From the NCBI RefSeq assembly GCF_040548815.1, contig NZ_JBEPSM010000003.1, forward strand, positions 62,001-126,000: DNA of 64,000 nucleotides, read 5' to 3'. The stretch is from Kaistia defluvii (GTDB taxonomy: Bacteria > Pseudomonadota > Alphaproteobacteria > Rhizobiales > Kaistiaceae). The translations under genes and the position numbers were made by a program. Within the stretch, counting starts at the first letter, position 1, and each line of letters starts with the position of its first letter. This document shows, piece by piece, positions 52,007 through 61,443 of the stretch. Under the pieces are notes generated by a model. It worked only from the letters and a program-made list of their open reading frames with translations. It had not been told where the DNA came from and made no database searches.

Positions 52007-54784
52007 ATGACCCGATCCGATACCGCGCTCCTCGACCGCCCCCCGCTCGCGGCTGAACTGCACGCGCTGGCGCCCGGGCTGGACAAGACGGCGCTGCGTT
52101 CGGCCGTGCTGACCCATCTGAAGCAGGTGCTGCGGGACGGGCGCGCCGCCGCCGAGGCGCAGCTGATCGCCGATGGCCATGGCAGCGCCTGCGCACGAAC
52201 GCTTTCGAAGCTGCAGGACGATGTGATCGGCGCGATCTACGAGGTCGCCATCCGCCACATCTATCCGGCCGAGAACCCCACCTCGGCCGAGCGCATGGCG
52301 CTGGTCGCCGTCGGCGGCTATGGCCGCGGCATGCTGGCGCCTGGCTCCGACATCGATCTCCTCTTCGTGCTGCCCTACAAGCAGACGCCCTGGGGTGAGA
52401 GCGTCGTCGAATTCGTGCTCTACATGCTGTGGGATCTCGGCCTCAAGGTCGGCCACGCCACGCGCAATGTCGACGAATGCATCCGCCTGTCGCGCGGCGA
52501 CATGACGATCCGCACCGCCATTCTCGAATCCCGCTTCCTCTGGGGCGACGACCGGCTGTTCGACGAGCTCACCCAGCGCTTCGACGCGGAAGTGGCCAAG
52601 GGCACGGGGCCGGAATTCATCGCCGCGAAGCTCGCCGAGCGCGACGAGCGCCACCGGCGCCAGGGCGCCTCGCGCTATCTGGTCGAGCCCAACGTCAAGG
52701 AAGGCAAGGGCGGCCTGCGCGACCTGCACACGCTGTTCTGGATAGCCAAGTATTTCTACCAGGTCCGCTCGGGCAACGCGCTGGTCGAGGCGGGCCTGTT
52801 CTCGCGCTCCGAACTGGCGCTGTTCCGCAAGTCCGAGGACTTCCTCTGGTCCGTGCGCTGCCACCTCCACTTCCTGACCGGGCGGCCGGAAGAGCGGCTT
52901 TCCTTCGATGTCCAGCGCGAGATGGCGGTTCGCCTCGGCTACACCTCGCATCCCGGCATGAAGGATGTCGAGCGCTTCATGAAGCACTATTTCCTGGTCG
53001 CCAAGGATGTCGGCGACCTGACGATGATCTTCTGCGCGGGGCTGGAAGAGGAGAACGCCAAGCCGGCGCCGTTGCTGAACCGCTTCTTCAATTTCGGCTC
53101 GCGCCGTCGCCACCGCAAGATCACCGATTCCAGCGATTTCATCGTCGAGCACGACCGCATCAACATGGCGGCGCCCGACGTGTTCGCGCGCGACCCGGTC
53201 AATCTGATCCGCATCTTCCACCTCGCCGACAAGCACAACCTCGCCTTTCACCCCGACGCGATGAAGGAGGTGACGCGTTCGCTGAAGCTGATCGACGGCA
53301 AGTTGCGCGACGACCCCGAGGCGAACCGGCTGTTCCTGGAACTGCTCGCCTCGCGCAACCAGCCCGAAACCGTCATCCGCCGCATGAACGAGGCTGGCGT
53401 GCTCGGCCGCTTCGTGCCGGATTTCGGCAAGGTCGTGGCGATGATGCAGTTCAACATGTACCACCACTATACGGTGGACGAGCACCTGATCCGCTCCGTC
53501 GGCGTGCTGGCCGAGATCGATGCCGGCGCGCGCAGCGAGGAGCATCCGCTCGCCAATATGGTGATGCCGACCATTCAGGATCGTACCGCCCTTTACGTGG
53601 CGATGTTCCTGCATGACGTCGCCAAGGGCCGGCCGGAGGATCATTCGATCGCCGGCGCGAGGGTGGCGCGCCGGTTGGGGCCCCGGCTCGGACTGACGCC
53701 GGCGCAGACCGAGACGGTGGCCTGGCTGATCGAGCATCACCTCTTGATGAGCATGACGGCGCAGTCGCGCGATCTGGGCGACCGCAAGACGATCCAGGAT
53801 TTCGCGGCCGTGGTGCAGAGCCTCGAGCGGCTGAAGATGCTGCTCGTACTCACCATCGCCGACATCAAGGCGGTCGGGCCGGGCGTGTGGAACGGCTGGA
53901 AGGGCCAGCTGCTGCGCACGCTTTACTACGAGACCGAGCCGCATCTGACCGGCGGCCACAGCCAGGTATCGCGCGATGAGCGCGTCGCGGCGGCCAAGGC
54001 CGAGCTGGTCGACGCGCTGAAGGATTGGCCGCAGGCCGAGCTCGACGCCTATCGCGACCGGCACTATCCGGCCTATTGGCTCCGCGTCGATCTCCCGCGC
54101 AAGATCGCCCACGCCTCGCTGATCCGCAACGCCGATCGGTCCGGCCAGACGCTGGCGACGGCCGTGTCGACGCATGCTTTCGAGGCGATCACCGAGATCA
54201 CCGTGCTGGCGCCGGATCATCCGCGCCTGCTGTCGATGATCGCCGGCGCCTGCACCGCGGCGGGCGGCAACATCGTCGACGCGCAGATCTTCACGACGAC
54301 CGACGGGCTCGCCATCGATACGATCTTCATCGCGCGGGAATTCGATACCGACGAGGAAGAGATGACACGCGCGCTGAAGGTGGGCGCGCTGATCGAGCAG
54401 GCGCTCTCCGGCGCCGTCGCGCTGCCGGAGGCGATCGCCAAGAAGGCGAAGCCGCGTGCCAAGATCAAGGCTTTCACCGTCGAGACGCAGATCCTGCTCG
54501 ACAATTCCTGGTCGAACCAGTTCACCGCGATCGAGGCATCCGGGTTGGATCGTCCCGGCCTGCTCTACGACCTGACGCGCTCGATCTCGGATCTGAACCT
54601 CAACATTGCCTCGGCGCATGTCGTGACCTTCGGCGAGCGGGCGGTCGACGTCTTCTATGTCACCGATCTGACCGGCCGGAAGGTGATGAATGCCAATCGC
54701 GAGGCGAGCATCCGCCGCCGCCTGCATCAGGCTTTTGAGGGCATCGCGCCGGTAGACAAGACGCCGACCCGCAAGGCCGGCTGA
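52007..54784 (+). CDS. glnD: [Protein-PII] uridylyltransferase / uridylyl-removing enzyme
   Basis: 925 residues. Nucleotidyltransferase site [21 protein letters not shown] at 100-120; [22 protein letters not shown] domain [14 protein letters not shown] near 536 for deuridylylation; and two C-terminal ACT domains that sense glutamine ([19 protein letters not shown] near 730; [21 protein letters not shown] near 845). It adds or removes UMP on PII according to nitrogen status. All domains are intact. Confidence 0.98.
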   Translation: MTRSDTALLDRPPLAAELHALAPGLDKTALRSAVLTHLKQVLRDGRAAAEAQLIADGHGSACARTLSKLQDDVIGAIYEVAIRHIYPAENPTSAERMALVAVGGYGRGMLAPGSDIDLLFVLPYKQTPWGESVVEFVLYMLWDLGLKVGHATRNVDECIRLSRGDMTIRTAILESRFLWGDDRLFDELTQRFDAEVAKGTGPEFIAAKLAERDERHRRQGASRYLVEPNVKEGKGGLRDLHTLFWIAKYFYQVRSGNALVEAGLFSRSELALFRKSEDFLWSVRCHLHFLTGRPEERLSFDVQREMAVRLGYTSHPGMKDVERFMKHYFLVAKDVGDLTMIFCAGLEEENAKPAPLLNRFFNFGSRRRHRKITDSSDFIVEHDRINMAAPDVFARDPVNLIRIFHLADKHNLAFHPDAMKEVTRSLKLIDGKLRDDPEANRLFLELLASRNQPETVIRRMNEAGVLGRFVPDFGKVVAMMQFNMYHHYTVDEHLIRSVGVLAEIDAGARSEEHPLANMVMPTIQDRTALYVAMFLHDVAKGRPEDHSIAGARVARRLGPRLGLTPAQTETVAWLIEHHLLMSMTAQSRDLGDRKTIQDFAAVVQSLERLKMLLVLTIADIKAVGPGVWNGWKGQLLRTLYYETEPHLTGGHSQVSRDERVAAAKAELVDALKDWPQAELDAYRDRHYPAYWLRVDLPRKIAHASLIRNADRSGQTLATAVSTHAFEAITEITVLAPDHPRLLSMIAGACTAAGGNIVDAQIFTTTDGLAIDTIFIAREFDTDEEEMTRALKVGALIEQALSGAVALPEAIAKKAKPRAKIKAFTVETQILLDNSWSNQFTAIEASGLDRPGLLYDLTRSISDLNLNIASAHVVTFGERAVDVFYVTDLTGRKVMNANREASIRRRLHQAFEGIAPVDKTPTRKAG

Positions 54785-54941
54785 GGCGGCGCGTCGGGTG
54801 CCGCCGACGTCCGGGCGCACGGATCGGCGGGGGCCGTCGCTCGGCCTTCGCTTTGCCTTGATTTTCCAGCACCCAAAGGCGTAACTCGGCCCGCTCGCGG
54901 GTGCGGGCGATCCCGTCCTCTTTCCGATCCGCCAGGTGGCA

Positions 54942-56507
54942 ATGTCTCTCCTGAAAAACTTTGTCACCGTCGGTGGCTCGACGACATCGAGCCGGCTTCT
55001 CGGCTTCGTCCGCGACATGTTCATGGCAGCCGCCCTCGGCACCGGACCGGTGGCCGATGCCTTTTTCGTCGCCTTCCGCTTTCCCAATCTGTTCCGCCGG
55101 CTCTTTGCGGAAGGCGCGTTCGCTTCGGCATTTGTCCCGCTTTTCGCACGCAAGCTGGAGGGCGATGGACTTGAAGAGGCGCGCCGCTTCGGCTCGGAGG
55201 CCATGTCGGCGCTCTTTGCTGTCCTGGTGTTGATCACCGTCGTCGCGATCGTCGCGATGGTACCGCTCATGTACATCTTGGCGCCGGGATTTGCGTCCGA
55301 TCCGTCCAAGTTCGAGTTGACGGTGCTGTTGACGCGGATCTCCTTCCCTTATCTGACCTTGATCTCGCTGCTGGCGCTCTACAGTGGTGTTCTGAATGCG
55401 CATGGGCGGTTCATGGCGGCGGCCATGGCGCCGGCGCTTCTCAACGTCGCTCTGGTAGCCGCGCTCGCCTATATCCTGTTCACGAAGTTGGAGAGCACGG
55501 CTGAAGCTGGCATTCTGCTTTCCTGGGCGACGCTGGTGGGTGGCGTTCTCCAACTCGCATTCGTCATGATCGACGCCTGGCGCAACGGCCTGCTGCTTCG
55601 TCTCCGCTGGCCAAGACTCACCCCGGATGTCCGCCGGCTGACGGCACTGGCCGTCCCGGGGTTCATTGCGGGCGGCGTCACCCAGATCAATATCGTCATC
55701 GGCACGATGATCGCGTCGTTTGCGCCGGGGGCGATCTCGATCCTTACCCTCGCTGATCGCCTGTACCAGCTGCCCCTCGGCATTGTCGGCGCGACCATTG
55801 CCGTCGTCATGCTGCCGGACCTGTCGCGTCACATCCGCGCCGACCGTCAGGACTTGGCTCAGCACACGCAGAATCGCAGCCTCGAATTCGCGATGGCGTT
55901 GACGCTACCAGCGGCGATTGCCTTGTTTGTTTTGGCAAAGCCGATTGTCCAGGTCGTTTTTCAGCGCGGCGAATTCGGGCCCGACGCCACCATTGCCACG
56001 GCGCACACCTTGATGGGATATGCCGTTGGCCTCCCGGCTTTCGTGCTGATCAAGGTGTTTTCATCTGGCTTCTTCGCCCGCGAGGACACCAAGACGCCAA
56101 TGTGGTTCGCGGGGGTCGGCGTGGCCGTCAACATCATCGGCTCGCTGGTGCTGTTCCCCTCGCTCACCTATGTCGGCATCGCGATCGCCACCAGCCTCTC
56201 GGGCTGGGTCAATGCCGCCTTGCTCGGCTGGGCGCTGCACAAGCGCGGCCATTTCCAGTTCGATGACAAGGTGAAGCGCAACATGCCAATGGTGCTGGTC
56301 GCCGCCATGGCAATGGGGCTTTCGATCTTCCTCGCCGCCTGGTGGGCCGAGCCGTATTTCGTGGATCAGCGCATCGTCTTCCGAGTGGTGGCGATGGGCA
56401 CGATCTGCGGCATCGGGCTCGTGCTGTTCGCGCTGTTCTGCCAGCTGACCGGCGTCGTCCATTTCGGCACGATCCTCGGCAAGCTGCGCAACCGCAGGCG
56501 CCGCTAA
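54942..56507 (+). CDS. murJ: Lipid II flippase MurJ (MviN)
   Basis: 521 residues from ATG 54942; a GTG two codons earlier is also possible. About 14 membrane helices. Family motifs: TTSSRLLGFVRDMFMAAALG, ADAFFVAFRFPNLFRRLFAEGAF, ITQINIVIGTMIAS-type and LADRLYQLPLGIVGATIAVVMLPDLS. It moves lipid II across the membrane for wall synthesis. Codons in about the first three quarters use noticeably more T-ending and TTG forms than the flanking glnD and trpS; the last quarter does not. Confidence 0.97.
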   Translation: MSLLKNFVTVGGSTTSSRLLGFVRDMFMAAALGTGPVADAFFVAFRFPNLFRRLFAEGAFASAFVPLFARKLEGDGLEEARRFGSEAMSALFAVLVLITVVAIVAMVPLMYILAPGFASDPSKFELTVLLTRISFPYLTLISLLALYSGVLNAHGRFMAAAMAPALLNVALVAALAYILFTKLESTAEAGILLSWATLVGGVLQLAFVMIDAWRNGLLLRLRWPRLTPDVRRLTALAVPGFIAGGVTQINIVIGTMIASFAPGAISILTLADRLYQLPLGIVGATIAVVMLPDLSRHIRADRQDLAQHTQNRSLEFAMALTLPAAIALFVLAKPIVQVVFQRGEFGPDATIATAHTLMGYAVGLPAFVLIKVFSSGFFAREDTKTPMWFAGVGVAVNIIGSLVLFPSLTYVGIAIATSLSGWVNAALLGWALHKRGHFQFDDKVKRNMPMVLVAAMAMGLSIFLAAWWAEPYFVDQRIVFRVVAMGTICGIGLVLFALFCQLTGVVHFGTILGKLRNRRRR

Positions 56508-56569
56508 CCTTCCGCGCTTGCGCGCATCGACACGTCGCGCCATAACGCGCCGGAAAAACGGGGTTTCTG

Positions 56570-57610
56570 ATGACCGAATTCAAGACGCGCATCTTTTCCG
56601 GCGTCCAGCCGACCGGCAATCTGCACCTGGGCAACTATCTCGGCGCGATCGTCAATTTCGTCGCGCTGCAGGAAGCCAATGAGTGCATCTACTGCGTCGT
56701 CGACATGCACGCGATCACGGTCTGGCAGGATCCGGCCGAACTGACGCGGCAGATCCGCGAGGTCACGGCCGCCTTCGTCGCCGCCGGCATCGACCCCGTG
56801 TCGCATATCGTCTTCAACCAGAGCCAGGTTTCCGCCCATGCGGAGCTGGCCTGGATCTTCAATTGCGTCGCGCGCATCGGCTGGATGAACCGCATGACGC
56901 AGTTCAAGGACAAGGCCGGCAAGGACAAGGAGAACGCCTCGCTCGGCCTTCTCGCCTATCCGAGCCTGATGGCCGCCGACATCCTCGCCTACCAGGCGAC
57001 GCATGTTCCCGTCGGCGAGGACCAGAAGCAGCACCTCGAGCTGACGCGCGACATCGCCCAGAAGTTCAATAACGACTATTCCGAGTCGATCGCGGCGCAT
57101 GGCTTCGGCGATGCCTATTTCCCGATCACCGAGCCGGTCATCACCGGCCCGGCCACCCGAATCATGTCGCTGCGCGACGGCACCAAGAAGATGTCGAAGT
57201 CGGACCCGTCCGATTATTCGCGCATCAACCTGACCGACGACGCCGACGGCATCGCGCAGAAGATCCGCAAGGCCAAGACCGATGCCGAGCCCCTTCCCGG
57301 CGATGTCGAGGGCCTGAAGGGCCGTCCCGAGGCCGACAACCTCGTCGGCATCTATGCCGCCCTCTCCGGCCTCACCAAGGAAGACGTCCTGCGCGAGTTC
57401 GGCGGCCAGCAATTCTCCGGCTTCAAGCCGGCGCTGGCCGATCTGGCGGTCGAGAAGCTCGGCCCCGTCGGCGGCGAGATGCGTCGCCTGATGGCCGATC
57501 CCGGCCATATCGATGCGATCCTCGCCGATGGCGCGGCGCGCGCCGATGCGATCGCCCGCCCGATCCTCGACGGCGTCAAGGACGTCGTCGGCTTCATCCG
57601 CCGCAAGTAA
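56570..57610 (+). CDS. trpS: Tryptophanyl-tRNA synthetase
   Basis: 346 residues. Class I signature [12 protein letters not shown] (HIGH equivalent, residues 15-26) and KMSKS in [15 protein letters not shown] near 208. [34 protein letters not shown] and [21 protein letters not shown] are typical. It charges tRNA-Trp. It lies 62 bp after murJ. Confidence 0.98.
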   Translation: MTEFKTRIFSGVQPTGNLHLGNYLGAIVNFVALQEANECIYCVVDMHAITVWQDPAELTRQIREVTAAFVAAGIDPVSHIVFNQSQVSAHAELAWIFNCVARIGWMNRMTQFKDKAGKDKENASLGLLAYPSLMAADILAYQATHVPVGEDQKQHLELTRDIAQKFNNDYSESIAAHGFGDAYFPITEPVITGPATRIMSLRDGTKKMSKSDPSDYSRINLTDDADGIAQKIRKAKTDAEPLPGDVEGLKGRPEADNLVGIYAALSGLTKEDVLREFGGQQFSGFKPALADLAVEKLGPVGGEMRRLMADPGHIDAILADGAARADAIARPILDGVKDVVGFIRRK

Positions 57611-57659
57611 GGCGCGTCGGCGACTTGCGGCAGCGGTCGCCGGGTGGCAGCATCGAGCC

Positions 57660-58154
57660 ATGCTGATGAAGCGCAAGAGCACCGAGACCGGTCACCGCCG
57701 CAAGTTTCTGGCGGTGATCGACGACACGCCCGAATGCTCGCGCGCCGTCATCTATGGCGCGCGCCGCGCCGATCGCACCAGCGGCGGCCTCGTGCTGCTC
57801 TATGTGATCGAGCCGACCGGCTTCCAGCACTGGATCGGCGTGGAAAACATCATGCGGGCCGAGGCGATGGACGAGGCCGAGACGACGCTCGGCCGTTTCG
57901 CCGATATCGCCCGCCGCCATTCCTCGATCGAGCCGGAAATGGTGATTCGCGAGGGCACCCGCGCCGAGCAGATCACCGCGCTGATCGAGGAGGACGAGGA
58001 TATCGCCATCCTGGTTCTGGCCGCCGGCACCGACAAGGAAGGCCCGGGCCCGCTGGTTTCCTCGATCGCCGGCAAGCTGGCGGCAACCTTCCCGGTGCCG
58101 ATCACCATTGTCCCCGGCACGCTTTCCGACGATGACATCGCCGCCATCGCTTGA
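57660..58154 (+). CDS. Universal stress protein family protein
   Basis: 164 residues from ATG 57660 (a second in-frame ATG at 57666). A single UspA alpha/beta fold: KFLAVIDDTPECSRAVIYGAR at the N-terminus, VLLYVIEPTGFQHW, VIREGTRAEQITALIEEDEDIAILVL-type core, and the C-terminal LAATFPVPITIVPG. The usual G-2x-G-9x-G(S/T) ATP loop is altered (AGTDKEGPGPLVSSIAGKL), so nucleotide binding is uncertain. It lies between trpS and nifU, an order common in Rhizobiales. The precise stress role is unknown. Confidence 0.87.
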   Translation: MLMKRKSTETGHRRKFLAVIDDTPECSRAVIYGARRADRTSGGLVLLYVIEPTGFQHWIGVENIMRAEAMDEAETTLGRFADIARRHSSIEPEMVIREGTRAEQITALIEEDEDIAILVLAAGTDKEGPGPLVSSIAGKLAATFPVPITIVPGTLSDDDIAAIA

Positions 58155-58235
58155 AACCTGACCCCAAGACTACGATTTTAGCGTTCACGCCGTGATTCCG
58201 CTTGGACGGAAGGGCGGCAGTGACTACTATGCGTT

Positions 58236-58252
58236 TCTAGAAATATTCTAAA
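58236..58252. promoter_or_regulatory. Irr-type iron control element (ICE box) before nifU
   Basis: TCTAGAA-ATA-TTCTAAA, a 17-bp palindrome one base away from the reported ICE pattern TTTAGAA-N3-TTCTAAA, set in AT-rich sequence. It ends 23 bp before the nifU ATG, over the likely promoter, so Irr binding could repress or otherwise control it by iron or heme status. Confidence 0.62.
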
Positions 58253-58275
58253 CAAGATCGCACGGAGCCCGCATC

Positions 58276-58836
58276 ATGTTCATCCAAACCGAAGCGACGC
58301 CGAATCCGTCGACCTTGAAGTTCCTGCCCGGCCGGCTCGTCCTGCCGGAAAGCACGGCCGATTTCCGCGATCCCGACGAGGCCGAGCGTTCGCCGCTGGC
58401 CGAGCGTCTGTTCGCCGTCAACGGCGTGGCCGGCGTGTTCCTGGGGCATGACTTCATCAGCGTGACCAAGAAGGAGGGCGAGTGGCAGCACATGAAGCCC
58501 GCCATCCTCGGCGCGATCATGGAGCACTTTATGGCCGGCGTCCCGGTCATGGCGACGCTGAAGCCGCACACCCCCGACCAGGGCGAGTTCTTCGAGGAGG
58601 GCGATGCCGAGCTGGTCGAGACGATCAAGGAACTGATCGAGACGCGCGTCCGTCCGGCCGTGGCGCAGGATGGTGGCGACATCACCTTCCAGGGCTTCCG
58701 CGATGGCGTCGTCTATCTCAACATGCGCGGCTCCTGCGCCGGTTGCCCGTCCTCGACGGCGACCCTCAAGCACGGCATCCAGAACCTCCTGCGTCATTTC
58801 GTGCCGGAAGTTCGCGAGGTTGAGGCAGTTTCCTGA
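58276..58836 (+). CDS. NifU/Nfu-type iron-sulfur scaffold protein
   Basis: 186 residues. An N-terminal Nfu_N domain (MFIQTEATPNPSTLKFLPG ... SVTKKEGEWQHMKP) and a C-terminal NifU domain with AQDGGDITFQGF and the cluster-binding C154-AG-C157 in RGSCAGCPSS. It carries or transfers 4Fe-4S clusters. In Rhizobium a homologue, named fssA, is reported as an Irr target, which agrees with the ICE box upstream. It is followed by tsaB after 45 bp. Confidence 0.94.
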   Translation: MFIQTEATPNPSTLKFLPGRLVLPESTADFRDPDEAERSPLAERLFAVNGVAGVFLGHDFISVTKKEGEWQHMKPAILGAIMEHFMAGVPVMATLKPHTPDQGEFFEEGDAELVETIKELIETRVRPAVAQDGGDITFQGFRDGVVYLNMRGSCAGCPSSTATLKHGIQNLLRHFVPEVREVEAVS

Positions 58837-58881
58837 TCGGCGGCGCTCGACAGCCCCGCCTTCTGGCTCTATCCGGGTCTG

Positions 58882-59544
58882 ATGACCCTGCTTGCCATCG
58901 ATACCGCCCTTGAAAATTGCTCCGTTGGCCTTTCGGCCGGCGGGGCTGTCTTTTTGCGCGCCGAGACCATCGGCAAGGGCCATGCCGAACGGCTGATGCC
59001 GGAGATCGCCGCCCTGCTGGCCGAGGCCGGCGTGGCGATATCGGCCATCCAACGCATCGCCGTCTCGGTCGGGCCCGGCTCGTTCACCGGCCTGCGCGTG
59101 GGCATCGCCGCCGCGCGCGGCCTGGCGCTGGTCTACCGCGTCCCGGTCGTCGGCGTCGGCACGCTGCTCACCCATGCCGCCCTGGCCACGAGCCTGCGCC
59201 CGCCCGGAAACGAGCGGCCGATCCTCGCCCTGCTGCCGGCTCGTGGCGACGAACTCTATGGCCAGCTGTTTTCGGCGAAGCTGGAACCGGCCGGCGAGGC
59301 GGTGCTCGCCTCGATCGGGCATTTCGCGGCGCTCGCCGACGAGTCGGACGCCGATCTGGCCGGTGCCGGCGCGATCCGGCTGGAACGGCCGGATCGGGTG
59401 ATCCACGATCGTTCGGCCCCGGATATCGCGACGCTGCTTTCGCTGGGCGCCAGCCTCGATCCGGCCGATCACCCGCCCAAACCGCTCTACCTCAAGCCCC
59501 CCGACGCCAAGCCGCAGCTTCACAAGGGAATCGCGCGCCAATGA
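58882..59544 (+). CDS. tsaB: tRNA threonylcarbamoyladenosine synthesis protein TsaB
   Basis: 220 residues. ASKHA-type N-terminus TLLAIDTALENCSVGLS, then AVSVGPGSFTGLRVGIAAARGLAL, the TsaB hallmark. It scaffolds TsaD and TsaE in making t6A37 on ANN-decoding tRNAs. The C-terminal part is shorter in motif content, as usual for the degenerate TsaB. It overlaps rimI by 4 bp. Confidence 0.95.
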   Translation: MTLLAIDTALENCSVGLSAGGAVFLRAETIGKGHAERLMPEIAALLAEAGVAISAIQRIAVSVGPGSFTGLRVGIAAARGLALVYRVPVVGVGTLLTHAALATSLRPPGNERPILALLPARGDELYGQLFSAKLEPAGEAVLASIGHFAALADESDADLAGAGAIRLERPDRVIHDRSAPDIATLLSLGASLDPADHPPKPLYLKPPDAKPQLHKGIARQ

Positions 59545-60029
59545 TGGACCTTCTGCTGCGACCCCGCATCATCATCGACGCCGTGGACCCTGCCGATATC
59601 GACGCGCTCGTGGAGATCCACGCCGCCGGCTTCCGTCGTGGCTGGAGCGCCGACGAGATCGACGGGCTGGTCGCCGACAAGACGGTGACCGGTCATGTGT
59701 TGCGGCGGGAATCGCCGTTTGGCACGCGGCGTCCGCAGGGCTTCATCCTGGTGCGCACTGTCGCCGGCGAGGCCGAGGTGCTGACGATCGCCGTGGCGCC
59801 GGGCGCCCGCGGGCGCGGCTATGGCCGCCTGCTGATGGAAGAGGCGCTGCGCGCGCTCTACCGCGAACTTGTCCCCGAAGTCTTTCTCGAGGTCGACGAG
59901 AACAATGCGAGCGCCGTTTCCCTCTACAGATCGCTTGGATTTGTCGAAGTCGGACGCCGGAAGGGCTACTATGCCGATGGCAAGGGGCCGGGCGGCACCG
60001 CGCTTGTCATGCGGCTGCAACTCCGCTAA
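59541..60029 (+). CDS. rimI: Ribosomal-protein-alanine N-acetyltransferase RimI-like
   Basis: 162 residues from ATG 59541, overlapping the tsaB stop. GNAT fold with acetyl-CoA loop VAPGARGRGYGRLLMEEAL, VFLEVDENNASAVSLYRSLGFVEVGRRKGYY at the C-terminus. RimI acetylates the N-terminal Ala of S18, though many tsaB-linked members may have other substrates. Position next to tsaB supports RimI. Confidence 0.92.
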   Translation: MMDLLLRPRIIIDAVDPADIDALVEIHAAGFRRGWSADEIDGLVADKTVTGHVLRRESPFGTRRPQGFILVRTVAGEAEVLTIAVAPGARGRGYGRLLMEEALRALYRELVPEVFLEVDENNASAVSLYRSLGFVEVGRRKGYYADGKGPGGTALVMRLQLR

Positions 60030-60065
60030 GCGCCGAGGTTTCGTGCGAGGTCCGAGGGGCAGGAG

Positions 60066-60521
60066 ATGAGCGTGACGCCTGAGCTACAGCATCCAACTAG
60101 CCTGGAAGACGCCTGCGTCGAGAAGGGCATGCGCATGACCGAGCAGCGCCGCATCATCGCGCGCGTGCTCGATGCCGCCACCGACCATCCCGATGTCGAG
60201 GAAGTCTACCGTCGCGCCTCGGCCATCGATCCGCGCATCTCGATCTCGACCGTCTACCGGACGGTGAAGCTGTTCGAGGATGCCGGGATGATCGAGCGTC
60301 ACGATTTCCGCGATGGCCGCAGTCGCTACGAGGCGGTCTCCGAAGAACATCATGATCACCTGATCGACCTGCGCAGCGGCGACGTCATCGAATTCCGCAG
60401 CGAGGAAATCGAGGCGCTGCAGGACCTGATCGCCCGCCGGCTCGGCTACCGCCTGGTCGATCATCGCCTGGAGCTCTATGCCGTGCCGATCGACGACAAG
60501 ACCCCGAAGGGTCGCTCCTGA
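60066..60521 (+). CDS. Fur family regulator (Fur/Mur type)
   Basis: 151 residues. Winged helix GMRMTEQRRIIARVLDAATDHPDVEEVYRR and SISTVYRTVKLFEDAGMIERHDFRDG; metal site EEHHDHLIDLRSGDVIEF (H95, H96, H98). The zinc CXXC pair of E. coli Fur is replaced by DLRS, as in alphaproteobacterial Fur/Mur, where the protein often answers manganese. It lacks the heme regulatory features of Irr, so a separate Irr must be elsewhere if the ICE box is real. It is one base overlapped with the acyltransferase gene. Confidence 0.92.
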   Translation: MSVTPELQHPTSLEDACVEKGMRMTEQRRIIARVLDAATDHPDVEEVYRRASAIDPRISISTVYRTVKLFEDAGMIERHDFRDGRSRYEAVSEEHHDHLIDLRSGDVIEFRSEEIEALQDLIARRLGYRLVDHRLELYAVPIDDKTPKGRS

Positions 60522-61366
60522 TGGGGAAGCTCCGGCTCGCCCTCGTCCTGGTGAGCCTGCTGCTGACCACGCTGATCCTGCTGCCGCTGCAGCTGTTCGC
60601 CATGCGCTTCCGTCCGGCGCTCGCGGCCCGGGTGCCGATGTGGTGGCAGCGCGTCGCCGCCCGGTGCCTGGGCCTCAGGGTCCGCATCGAGGGGGCGCCG
60701 GCGACCGACCGGCCGTTGCTGATCGTCTCCAACCACACTTCCTGGGTCGATATCGTCACGCTGGGCAGCCTGCTGCCGGTCTCCTTCATCGCCAAGAGCG
60801 AGGTTGGCGGCTGGCCGGTGGTGAAGTGGCTGGCCCGCCTGCAGCGCAGCGTCTTCATCGATCGCACCCGCCGCACGGCCACCGCCGCCTCCAATAGCGC
60901 CATCGCGGCCCGGCTTGCGAGCGGCGAGGCGCTGGTGCTGTTCGCGGAAGGCACGACCGGCGACGGCATCACCGTGCTGCCGTTCCGCAGCGCCCTGGTG
61001 GGCGCGGCGCGCGAGGCGAGCGGCGCCGATCAGCCGATCACCATCCAGCCCGTCGCCATCGTCTATGTCGGCTTCCAGGGCCTGCCGATCGATCGCTCGC
61101 GCATGGCCGAGATCGCCTGGCACGGCCATATGGATCTGGCGCCGCATCTGGTGTCGCTGGTCGAGATTGGCGCGGTCGACGCGGTGGTTGCCTTCGGCAC
61201 GCCGATCCGGTTCGGGCCCGATGCCGACCGCAAGCAGGTGACGGCCGCGGCCGAGGCGGAAGTGCGCGCCATGGTGCGTTCCATCCGCTCGCGCGGCCTC
61301 AAGAACATCACGGTCATGGCAGCGTCACCGGACGCGCCTATTCTCAGCGAGACAGAAAGCGGATAG
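60521..61366 (+). CDS. 1-acyl-glycerol-3-phosphate acyltransferase family protein, OlsA-like
   Basis: 281 residues. An N-terminal membrane helix (5-25) is followed by the PlsC motifs NHTSWVD (H72-x4-D77), FIDRTRR and LVLFAEGTTGDG, then the acyl pocket QPVAIVYVG. Sinorhizobium OlsA is a PlsC-family enzyme encoded in the same miaB-ybeY cluster and acylates lyso-ornithine lipid to ornithine lipid. A role in phosphatidic acid synthesis is the alternative. It starts on the last base of the Fur stop. Confidence 0.88.
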   Translation: MGKLRLALVLVSLLLTTLILLPLQLFAMRFRPALAARVPMWWQRVAARCLGLRVRIEGAPATDRPLLIVSNHTSWVDIVTLGSLLPVSFIAKSEVGGWPVVKWLARLQRSVFIDRTRRTATAASNSAIAARLASGEALVLFAEGTTGDGITVLPFRSALVGAAREASGADQPITIQPVAIVYVGFQGLPIDRSRMAEIAWHGHMDLAPHLVSLVEIGAVDAVVAFGTPIRFGPDADRKQVTAAAEAEVRAMVRSIRSRGLKNITVMAASPDAPILSETESG

Positions 61367-61443
61367 GAAGGGACAGGCGACGGCGGGTGATCCGCCGGAA
61401 GCGATCGTGCCAAGCCGAACCGTGGCGGTAGATAACCGGATCA

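Noticed and set aside
49186..52086. 966-residue minus-strand open frame over mutS
   Set aside because: Shadow of mutS third-position bias; low-complexity R/D/H-rich translation, no ribosome site or family motif.
51962..55309. 1115-residue minus-strand open frame over glnD and murJ start
   Set aside because: It spans two intact genes and their gap, and its composition is that of antisense frames in GC-rich DNA.
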